Assembly: GCA_964390645.1 (NCBI GenBank)
Contig: CAYMLL010000413.1
Coordinates: 1 to 5,662, forward strand
Direction: 5' to 3'
Origin: CAYMLL01 sp964390645
Lineage (GTDB): Bacteria > Planctomycetota > UBA8108
DNA: 5,662 nt
Shown here: positions 1 through 5,662 of the stretch, piece after piece
How positions within the stretch are numbered: the stretch's first letter is position 1
How the letters are laid out: every line of letters begins with the position of its first letter
Position numbers and translations under genes: made by a program
The notes under the pieces: model-generated
Told to the model about the DNA's origin: nothing
Database searches by the model: none
What the model saw: the letters and a program-made list of their open reading frames with translations, nothing else

Positions 1-651
1 CGTCACGTCGGGAGCCGCGGGCGTCACGACGACCCAGGCCTCCGCCGAGTGCTCCCTGCCGCTGTCATCCACCACCGTCAACATCACAGTGTAGGTGCCG
101 GCGCTCGTATAGGTGTGCGTGACGACGGCGCCCGCGGCGCCGGTGCCGTCGCCGAAGTCCCAGTCGTGCTCGACGATCTCCCCGTCTGCGTCCGTCGACG
201 CCGTCGCATCCAAGGTGACATCGAGCGGCGCCTGGCCGGAGGTGGGAGAGACGCTGAGGGCGGCTCGCGGCGGCAGGAGAGGCACGCAAAGCTCGAAGAG
301 GCCGCAGTCCAGGTCGTCCGGGGTCGGGTCCTCCCCGCAGACCGGATAGGGCGAGGCCGGCTGCGCTCCGCCGGTGAACAGGAAGTTGAGCGCGTAGATG
401 CCGTCGGAGATATCGAGGAAGCCGGAGTCGTCCGAGTCCGCGGCATCGTGGCACTCCAGCTCCACGGGATTGCCGAGGAAGAGGAAGCCGAAGACGCGTA
501 CGGGATCGGTGACCTCCAGCGCTCCGTTTGCGTCGCTGTCACCGCGTATGAAGGAGGCGGCGCCTGCGGGCTCACCGACCGACAGAGTCAGCAAGAGCGC
601 CAGGAGAACGGCGCTCACGAAACGACCGACAGTGTTGCCCGTCACGACCAT
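1..651 (-). CDS. Secreted protein with dockerin-like EF-hand repeats and a PKD domain (3' end outside window)
   Basis: Read on the minus strand, an open frame of 217 codons starts at ATG 651-649 and runs off the left edge without a stop. GGAG lies 8 nt before the ATG. Residues 11-32 form a signal peptide (core FVSAVLLALLLTLSV, likely cleavage after AGA). Residues 35-94 hold two calcium-loop motifs of the dockerin type: D38-x-D40-x-N42-G-...-D49, and D72-x-D74-x-S76-G-...-D83. Each is followed by a hydrophobic helix (VRVFGFLFLG, GIYALNFLF). A cysteine-containing segment, VCGEDPTPDDLDC, comes next. Residues 129-210 are a PKD-type Ig fold with the hallmark DWDFGDGT (163-170), then THTYTSAGTYTVMLTVVD. 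The product is expected at the surface or outside the cell. PKD domains usually mediate binding or act as spacers; any catalytic domain would lie off the window. Domain calls are firm by motif, but the biological role is unknown. The dockerin-like repeats sit right after the signal peptide, which is less usual than a C-terminal place. Confidence 0.85.
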   Translation of the reverse strand, partial: MVVTGNTVGRFVSAVLLALLLTLSVGEPAGAASFIRGDSDANGALEVTDPVRVFGFLFLGNPVELECHDAADSDDSGFLDISDGIYALNFLFTGGAQPASPYPVCGEDPTPDDLDCGLFELCVPLLPPRAALSVSPTSGQAPLDVTLDATASTDADGEIVEHDWDFGDGTGAAGAVVTHTYTSAGTYTVMLTVVDDSGREHSAEAWVVVTPAAPDVT

Positions 652-1035
652 GGAGGTGACTCCAGACCATCGATGTGGTGTGAAAGTAGACTCGGAGAAG
701 TTGACCCGTGCCACGCTGCGGCTCGGGTCCCTGGATCCCGCTCTACACGGCCTTGAATCGGTTGCGAGGGGAGTCTGCAAGCCCGTTCGACCGCTTCATG
801 GTCATTTTGTGCGCCACGAAAGTCAAGTCGTCGAGCACCGCCCGGACGGATACACATCATCGACGTCCGCTTCACCAGCCGCTCCAGCGACATCCGACTC
901 GTCTCGCGACCCTCGACGATCGCCGTATGTCTGCTATCCTCCGTCGTCGTGGAAGCACGGCGGGTCCCCGGAGTGGACGAGCCTTGACCCGCTCCCTCCA
1001 TCCGAGTCCGGATCCCATGTCAGGATCTCGCCTCG
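652..1035. other. Intergenic stretch, no supported gene
   Basis: This stretch lies between the start of the minus-strand dockerin/PKD gene and the plus-strand IS3 remnant, which point away from each other. It should hold the promoter of the dockerin/PKD gene and the left end of the insertion element. Open frames cross it on both strands, but they are arginine/serine/proline-rich, lack recognisable domains and have no good ribosome binding sites, as expected of random frames at this GC. I could not identify an IS terminal repeat, a target duplication or a strong promoter for the minus-strand gene. Confidence 0.6.
913..940 (+). promoter_or_regulatory. Possible sigma-70-like promoter ahead of the IS3 remnant
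   Basis: TGCTATCCT (932-940) resembles an extended -10 element (TGnTATnnT). A weak -35-like TCGACG (913-918, four of six matches to TTGACA) lies 16 nt before TATCCT. It points toward the orfA remnant, leaving a leader of about 100 nt. This is pattern matching only, in a GC-rich genome whose promoter consensus is uncertain. Confidence 0.2.
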
Positions 1036-1050
1036 AAAGGAGGCTGAAGA

Positions 1051-1203
1051 ATGCCGAAGAAGCGTCACACTCCCGAGCAGATCATCAACAAGCTCCGCGA
1101 AGCCGAAGCCCTGCTGTCAAAGGGCATCAAGATCCCCGAGGTCTGCCGCAGGCTCGAGGTCACCGAGCAGACGTACTACCACTGGCGCAAAGAGCACGGC
1201 GAC
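1051..1203 (+). pseudogene. Truncated IS3-family transposase OrfA (helix-turn-helix remnant)
   Basis: The ATG at 1051 has a strong ribosome binding site, AAAGGAGG at 1036-1043, seven nt upstream. The first 50 residues are a recognisable IS3-family OrfA N-terminus. It begins MPKKRHTPEQIINKLREAEA and continues with a helix-turn-helix (about residues 23-50: SKGIKIPEVCRRLEVTEQ, then YYHWRKEHG). In intact relatives this domain binds the terminal inverted repeats, and a leucine-zipper coiled coil (typically LKELEQENARLK-like) follows before the frameshift into OrfB. Here family resemblance stops at about residue 51. None of the three frames after position 1204 shows the coiled coil or the OrfB DDE integrase core. 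The frame stays open by chance to 1794, running antisense into the cytochrome/WD40 gene, so the 247-residue conceptual product is not a real transposase. The copy cannot move by itself. It is the only plus-strand gene relic and marks past insertion and deletion. Confidence 0.82.
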
Positions 1204-1554
1204 AGGAGCCGCCTGCAGGCTCGGACACTTCGCCGCGGCGACCTCGGGCCGCACACGAAGGAGAGCGGCCCCGTCAGCCTCGGCGCGTCCGGTCGAGCGG
1301 TCAGTCAACGTCGCCAGGGCCATGACCTCACCCCCACGAACCGGAGTCGGGATCGAACACGACGGCGATCCCGCACGGTGGGCGACGGTATTCCGTGCCG
1401 AAAAGTCCCGAAAGTGATGACGCGGAGCACGGCTATCCCCCCCAGCCCGGCGGGTCAATGCAGCAACGCCGTGCCGGGATCCAGAGACGATGAACCCCCT
1501 GCACAAGCCTGCAGCCGCCGATCTTGTCGATCGAGCAGGCCGACTGGCTCCGTG
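1204..1554. other. Region with no supported gene after the broken transposase
   Basis: About 350 bases lie between the last recognisable orfA codon and the stop of the minus-strand cytochrome/WD40 gene. Frames are open on both strands, but their translations have no family resemblance and are rich in Arg, Ser, Pro and Ala. A 6-bp inverted repeat (GCACGG at 1373-1378, CCGTGC at 1393-1398, 14-nt loop) has no T-tract on either side. The sequence may be IS debris, flanking DNA joined by a deletion, or plain intergenic DNA; I cannot tell which. Confidence 0.55.
1507..1540 (-). terminator. Candidate 3' stem-loop after the cytochrome/WD40 gene
   Basis: Starting 14 nt past the TGA of the minus-strand gene, a nested hairpin can form. 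The outer stem is GCCTGC (1507-1512) with GCAGGC (1535-1540). The inner stem is CGATC (1519-1523) with GATCG (1529-1533), around a 5-nt loop. On the minus strand it is followed by TTGTGC rather than a run of T, so it is not a classical intrinsic terminator. Its place directly after the last gene of the apparent operon is the main reason to list it. Confidence 0.3.
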
Positions 1555-2961
1555 TCAAGGAGCGGCCGGCTCGACCGTGAACAGGAGCCGGTTCTTCTCG
1601 ATATCGTAAACGCGCAGCGCGCCGGTCTGCTCGGCAGCTGCGTAACGCTTGCCCGCCAAGAAAAACGCGCCAGCCTGAAGGTAACCCTTCGCGTCTCGAA
1701 AGGCCCGACGCTCACGACAGCTCTTGGTGTCCCAGAACCTCACCTCCCCGTCGCCGCTCGTCGTGATGACTTGCTTGCCACCCGGCTGGTATGAGACCGC
1801 GGTCGCCGCGCCTTCGTGCTTGCCGGTCTCTCGCTGCACGCTGTCGTTCTCGAGATCCCACAGACGCAGCGTCGAGTCCGCGCCGACCGTCGCAGCCTGC
1901 TTGCCGTCCGGCCGGATCGCGACGGAGAGCACGTGGTGCGTATGCCCTTCGAGACGCCGCAGCACTCCTCCCGACTTCGCGTCGAGGAGATAGGTCACGC
2001 GGTCCGCGCCGCCGGTGATGATTCTCGCGCCGTCACGACTCCAGTCGAGCGCGAGCACCGTGTCACTGTGCTCCGTCGACGTCCACAGGACTCTCGGCGA
2101 CGGGGCCTTCGACGGCGTGATCTCCCAGGCGCGAATCTCGCCGCTCGCCGTCGGCACACCACCGCCGGCAACGAGCAGCTTGCCGTCGGGACTGAAGACG
2201 AGCGCTGCGACGCGGTCGACGTGCCCGTCGAGCGTCGCGACGAGCTTCCAGTCGGATGTCTGCCACACACGGACAATCCGGTACTCGCCGGACGCGAGGA
2301 GCTGCCCGTCGGCGCTGAACGCGAGCGACTGCACCACGTCCGCATGACTGGCGAGCGTCTTCACCAGGCGAGGCGCGGGCGCCGGCTCCTCCGAATCACC
2401 CTTCCTGGCCTTCTTTCCCTGGTTCGACGCCGGGATCTCGTGGATCTCGACGACGCTGCCGCGACCGATCGCGACACGTGATGACGAGGGGTCACCGGCG
2501 ACCGCGTAGACCGGCGCAAAGCTGCTCGGCAGCGAGCCGGCCTCGAGCACGACAGGCTCGAGCTTCCTGCCCAGCCCCGCCAGCCCGCCGACCTTCGCGC
2601 CTGCGTCGATCCAGACGCGGAGCGCCTCGACCTGCGCGGCGGTGAGTGGCTCCCCCTTGCCCTCGGGCGGCATGCGCTTCTTCGCGCCAGGCTGCACGCG
2701 CTGCCACAAGAGACTGGCTGCGCTGGCGCCCGCCTTGATCGCCGCGCCCTTGCGACCGCCGGCGAGCATCCCCTGGCGAGAGTCGAGGCGCAGCTTTCCC
2801 GACTGCTTGCTCGGGCCGTGGCAGCCGACGCACTTCTTGCGCAAGACCTCCCCCACCGTCGGCTCGGCTGCATCGAGTGACGCGGCAACGAGCGCCGTCA
2901 GCAGCAGAACGGCCAGACAGTTCGAGACGCGTGCGCGCGTCACTCGCTCAGATGAGCTCAT
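1555..2961 (-). CDS. Exported cytochrome c (PSCyt1-type) and seven-bladed WD40 propeller protein
   Basis: Numbering is from ATG 2961 (468 residues). A GTG at 2973 would add four residues; neither start has a clear ribosome binding site, so coupling to the upstream gene is likely. Residues 13-31 are a signal peptide (core CLAVLLLTALVAASLDA). Residues 34-125 form a planctomycete-type cytochrome c domain: heme-binding C44-V-G-C47-H48, the segment SGKLRLDSR, and a likely distal ligand M97 in RMPPEGKG, ending in LRVWIDAGA. This predicts a covalently bound heme and periplasmic or exported location. Residues 149-453 then give seven WD-like units: 149-175 (degenerate), 204-233, 246-280, 297-327, 339-369, 381-411 and 423-453, enough for one closed propeller. 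Typical endings are LRLWD and VRFWD. A charged linker (177-197) separates units one and two. The protein stops just after the last blade (TVEPAAP). It overlaps the DUF1501 gene by 14 nt and shares its strand. A redox or scaffolding role is inferred; no substrate can be named. Confidence 0.9.
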   Translation of the reverse strand: MSSSERVTRARVSNCLAVLLLTALVAASLDAAEPTVGEVLRKKCVGCHGPSKQSGKLRLDSRQGMLAGGRKGAAIKAGASAASLLWQRVQPGAKKRMPPEGKGEPLTAAQVEALRVWIDAGAKVGGLAGLGRKLEPVVLEAGSLPSSFAPVYAVAGDPSSSRVAIGRGSVVEIHEIPASNQGKKARKGDSEEPAPAPRLVKTLASHADVVQSLAFSADGQLLASGEYRIVRVWQTSDWKLVATLDGHVDRVAALVFSPDGKLLVAGGGVPTASGEIRAWEITPSKAPSPRVLWTSTEHSDTVLALDWSRDGARIITGGADRVTYLLDAKSGGVLRRLEGHTHHVLSVAIRPDGKQAATVGADSTLRLWDLENDSVQRETGKHEGAATAVSYQPGGKQVITTSGDGEVRFWDTKSCRERRAFRDAKGYLQAGAFFLAGKRYAAAEQTGALRVYDIEKNRLLFTVEPAAP

Positions 2962-4255
2962 GGATCGGATCACGACGGTCGACGAGATACGTCGGTCGTC
3001 CGGCGCCGTCCGTCAAGGTCGTCGCGGGATCGATTCCGAGCGATCTGTAGAGCATGGCGTGTACCTGCTGCACGTCGATCGGCCGATCATTCGCGCGTTC
3101 GCCTCGCTTGTCCGTCGATCCGACGACCTGTCCCGTGCGCAGCCCGCCGCCGGCGAGCAGCACGGACATCACTTGCGGCCAGTGATCGCGTCCGGCGTTG
3201 CCGTTGACCTTCGGCGTACGTCCGAACTCGCCGTACATCACGACCGTGACGTCGTCGAGCAGACCACGCGCGTCGAGATCGCTGATCAACGAGGCGAGAG
3301 CGGTATCGAGCACCGGAAGCTGCTTGCGCATCTTCGTGAAGTTCTGGCCGTGCGTGTCCCAGCCGCCGTAGCTCAGCGAAACGACGCGAGCGCCGGCCTC
3401 GACGAGACGACGTGCCATGAGGAAACGATCGCCGTCGCGTCCACCGTACGCCTCACGCGTACGCGGATCCTCCGAAGCGAGATCAAACGCCTCGCGGACG
3501 CTCCCTGTCGTGATCATGTCGAACGCGCGCTCCGTGAACTGATCCATGCCGGCCATCGTGCCGTCCGAGTCCAGGTCGCGGCGAATCGAGTCGAAGTACG
3601 ATAACAGCGAGCGGCGATTCTCGAGCCGAGCGGCGTCGACGTTGCGAACGAGACGCAGGTTCTCGAGGCCGGGACCTCGAGACTCGAACGGCTGATGCGC
3701 GGCGCTGAGGAAGCCGCCCTGCTCCTCGCCGCGGCGGTTGAGCGCGACGTACGCGGGCATGCCACCGTGGCCTGGTCCCTGGATTCTCGAGGCCACCGAC
3801 CCGAGCGCCGGACGCATCTCGCGCTGGCGATAGCCGGTCATGAACTGCCATGCCGAGTGCGAGCCGTCGGCGCCGACGACGGAACGCAGCACCGCGAGCT
3901 TGTCCGCGATGGCCGCCTGCTTCGGGAATAGCTCGCAGATCTGCAGATCCGGGACGCTCGTGTCGAGCGGCCGGAACTCTCCGCGGTACTCCTTCGGCGC
4001 CTCCGGCTTCAGATCGTACATGTCCATGTGGGGAGGACCGCCGGGCAGGAAGATCTGGATCAGCGACTTGCCGCGACGGCCCGAGCTCGCGACCTCCTTC
4101 GCCGGACTCGCCGCCTCGACACGCAAGACGTCCGCCAGCGTCAAGCCGACGGCGCCGGCACCGATCGCTCCGACGCGCAGAAACTCACGTCGACAGACCC
4201 CGTCGCAAAACCTCTCCTGCCGTGACTCGTTCTGTCGTCCCCAGAAGGTCAGCAT
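2948..4255 (-). CDS. DUF1501 family protein with Tat signal
   Basis: The 435-residue product has a standard planctomycete DUF1501 start (MLTFWG...RFCDGV) and a twin-arginine signal, C21-R22-R23-E-F-L, followed by a hydrophobic stretch (RVGAIGAGAVGLTLADVL). This implies export of the folded protein by the Tat pathway. The family has an alkaline phosphatase/sulfatase-like fold, and the expected conserved segments are present: FLPGGPPHMDMYD (69-81, with H76 and D78), GSHS (131-134), GGWDTHGQNF (297-306), MYGEFGRTPKVNG (340-352) and GRDHWP (355-360). Histidines and acidic residues in these blocks are candidate metal ligands by analogy only. Length is normal for the family and no lesion is seen. 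The ATG is preceded by GGAAAGGGA at a suitable distance. It lies 60 nt after the Ig-like gene and its TGA overlaps the start of the cytochrome/WD40 gene, which supports one operon. The reaction catalysed, if any, is not established for this family. Confidence 0.92.
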   Translation of the reverse strand: MLTFWGRQNESRQERFCDGVCRREFLRVGAIGAGAVGLTLADVLRVEAASPAKEVASSGRRGKSLIQIFLPGGPPHMDMYDLKPEAPKEYRGEFRPLDTSVPDLQICELFPKQAAIADKLAVLRSVVGADGSHSAWQFMTGYRQREMRPALGSVASRIQGPGHGGMPAYVALNRRGEEQGGFLSAAHQPFESRGPGLENLRLVRNVDAARLENRRSLLSYFDSIRRDLDSDGTMAGMDQFTERAFDMITTGSVREAFDLASEDPRTREAYGGRDGDRFLMARRLVEAGARVVSLSYGGWDTHGQNFTKMRKQLPVLDTALASLISDLDARGLLDDVTVVMYGEFGRTPKVNGNAGRDHWPQVMSVLLAGGGLRTGQVVGSTDKRGERANDRPIDVQQVHAMLYRSLGIDPATTLTDGAGRPTYLVDRRDPIHELI

Positions 4256-4315
4256 GCGTCACGATCCCTTTCCGCCACCGATGCCCGCCACGGTCTCCCG
4301 CGAACGGACCGGGGC

Positions 4316-5619
4316 TCATGTCCTGTGCACCAGCTCGCCCGCAGCACCCTTCTTCTTCAGGAGATGCTCCTCGGCGAGCCCACCCTGCTGGATTTTCGCG
4401 TCGATCTTGATGTGGAGCGGGAAGAGGTCCTCCTTCCCGCCTTCACGGTTCTCTTCGGCGTTCTCTCTCGCCACCGCTCGAAGCGCGGCGCGATCGATCT
4501 TCAGGACGGTCTCATTCTCGCTCCGGGAGAATTCCGCATCCAGCGCCGTTTTTCCGCCGTTCGCCGCCTCGACGCTGATCTTCAGCGTCACCTCACGGTC
4601 GAGCTCGAGCGTATCGTGCCGGCGAACCTTGATCGCCAGCAGGCCGTCGTCGCCCTTCTCGTCGTGCTCGAACGAGAACGCCGGCTCGATCCTCAGTTCC
4701 GGTAACGCGACGGACGCGGTGAACCGACGACTCGACTTCGTCAGCGTGGCGGCGAGCTCGACGTCGCGGATCGTGCCCTTCGCGTCCGGACCCACGCGAA
4801 CCTCGAAGGAGCCACTGCGAATGTCGGCTGCGATCTTCGACTCCGCTGCGCTCAGACCGCCGGGATTCCGCGGCGAGAGATCGAGACGAACGTCGCCCTC
4901 GACGCCCTCCGCGAGCTGGAGGATGTACGGAATCGAGAAAACCCCACCGGGGCAAGCCGACGTCGGCGCCGCCGCCGTGGTGATCGTCAGCGGAGCGACA
5001 CTGCGCACGCGAAACGGCACGACGAGCTGGTCTTCGTAGTTGCGACCGGCATGGCTGAAGCGCGCACGGATTCGCAGCGCAGTCTCCACGCCAAGCGGCC
5101 GGTCGACGCTGGTGGCAACGATGACGTCCGCAGACGTGGCGTTCTTCTCGACTCGCAGCGCCTTCGCGGCGAGACCGTTCGCGTCACCTGTCGTCTCGAG
5201 TCGTACGTCGACCGAGGTCGAGCGACCTTCGAGGCGCGCGACACTAAGCGTAATGTGAAGATCCGCGCCCGCGGCCAGGTTGACGACGCCTCCGGCGAGG
5301 TCGCCGCGTCCGCCGAGGGCGCCGAGCTCGACGACGACCGGCTTCACGAGCCGCACAGTCACCGGCGTCGCGGTGCTCCACCAGAACTTGTTCTTGCGTG
5401 ACTTCCGGTTGCCGATCTCCTCGCGGAAATCGATCGACGTCGAACCGAACACCAGCAGGCTGTGAACCCCGAGCTCGGTGCGGTTCTGGATCGACAGCTC
5501 GTGCTCCCCGTCCTTCTTGCCCTTCGCGATCGTCGCGCGCGCCTGGCGCTCTCCGTTATCGTTCGGGAAGCCCCTCTCGTTGAAACCGACGAACGAGATA
5601 CTCACTGCACCATCGAACC
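4316..5619 (-). CDS. Surface protein with tandem Ig-like modules, 5' end missing
   Basis: The frame is open from the right side and ends with TGA at 4318-4316. A GTG at 5605-5603 could be read as a start, but the same frame continues upstream through codons for W-F-D-G-A until adapter sequence begins. There is no ribosome binding site there, so the gene is almost certainly truncated and its N-terminus and signal peptide are absent. Numbered from that GTG, 429 residues remain. Residues 1-55 look like an Ig/IPT-like module seen in planctomycete surface proteins (VGFNERGFPNDNGERQARAT, then a G-x-HELSIQNRTELG strand pair). Three further beta-rich modules follow at about 106-203, 206-305 and 306-402. 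Each has alternating hydrophobic strands; the first two have the layout of bacterial NPCBM/NEW3-like Ig repeats (ADLHITLSVARLEG, then ETALRIRARFS). No catalytic motif or membrane anchor is visible. It is the first known gene of the cassette with DUF1501 and cytochrome/WD40. An adhesive or structural role is inferred. Confidence 0.75.
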
Positions 5620-5662
5620 AGATCGGAAGAGCACACGTCAGAACACCTCACACCACATCAAC
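5620..5662. other. Illumina adapter-derived sequence at the contig end
   Basis: Positions 5620-5639 read AGATCGGAAGAGCACACGTC, identical to the first 20 bases of the Illumina TruSeq read-1 adapter. The next 14 bases (5640-5653) match its continuation at 9 of 14 positions, as expected of error-rich read ends, and the last nine bases fall in the index region. This is a library artefact, not genomic sequence. The true genome end is at 5619 or 5620. Confidence 0.95.

Noticed and set aside
697..713. Sigma-54-like -24 element (TGGCAC on the minus strand) upstream of the dockerin/PKD gene
   Set aside because: The required -12 GC element at the fixed spacing is absent; the sequence there is AACTT.
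642..1001. Minus-strand 119-residue open frame upstream of the dockerin/PKD gene
   Set aside because: No family resemblance or ribosome binding site, and it overlaps the better-supported start at 651 in another frame.
1340..1372. Minus-strand T-loop-like string (GTTCGATCC) suggesting a tRNA
   Set aside because: The arm pairs poorly, and no anticodon arm, D arm or acceptor stem can be built around it.
398..1417. Plus-strand open frame crossing the dockerin/PKD gene start, the intergenic region and orfA
   Set aside because: It runs through three unrelated regions, is Ser/Arg-rich, and overlaps orfA in a different frame from the one with family resemblance.
726..1487. Inverted match around CTGGATCCCG (726-740 versus 1473-1487, 13 of 15 bases) as possible terminal repeats of an element
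   Set aside because: A match of this length is expected by chance several times in a window this size, the similarity fades outside it, and it lies too far from orfA for an IS3 left end.
3840..5039. Long plus-strand open frame antisense to the DUF1501 and Ig-like genes
   Set aside because: Its composition is Ser/Arg/Pro-rich with no domain, and it mirrors the codon pattern of the real minus-strand genes, which have clear family motifs.
1..5619. CRISPR array, toxin-antitoxin, phage or defence genes
   Set aside because: No spaced direct repeats and no motif of such families were found in any frame read.

Overview
The window is about 64% GC by eye. It carries a minus-strand gene set typical of Planctomycetota or close relatives: a Tat-exported DUF1501 protein, a cytochrome c (PSCyt1-type) plus WD40 beta-propeller protein, a beta-sandwich surface protein, and a secreted protein whose EF-hand/dockerin-like repeats resemble those common in deep-branching planctomycetes. 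The phylum is inferred from family content; there is no marker gene.

Layout, left to right. (1) 1-651, minus: N-terminal 217 codons of a secreted protein (signal peptide, two dockerin-like calcium loops, PKD domain), cut by the left edge. (2) 652-1050: intergenic, with no convincing gene. (3) 1051-1203, plus: remnant of an IS3-family transposase orfA, keeping its ribosome binding site and helix-turn-helix but broken after about 50 codons. (4) 1204-1554: no supported gene, with a nested hairpin just past the stop of the next gene. (5) 1555-2961, minus: exported cytochrome c/WD40 protein. (6) 2948-4255, minus: DUF1501 protein. (7) 4316-5619, minus: 3' part of a gene for a protein with tandem Ig-like modules. 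(8) 5620-5662: Illumina adapter-derived sequence, not genome.

The last three genes form one transcriptional order (Ig-like protein, then DUF1501, then cytochrome/WD40) with a 60-nt gap and then a short overlap, so they look like an operon whose promoter lies beyond the right end. All three products are probably exported or extracytoplasmic. Such sets recur in planctomycetes, but their biochemical role is not established and the sequence does not reveal it. The IS3 remnant is the only plus-strand gene relic and separates the cassette from the dockerin/PKD gene.

I found no CRISPR array, tRNA, rRNA, defence system or clearly undescribed system. The most actionable point is the adapter at the right end: it shows that the contig end is artificial and that the Ig-like gene is truncated there.
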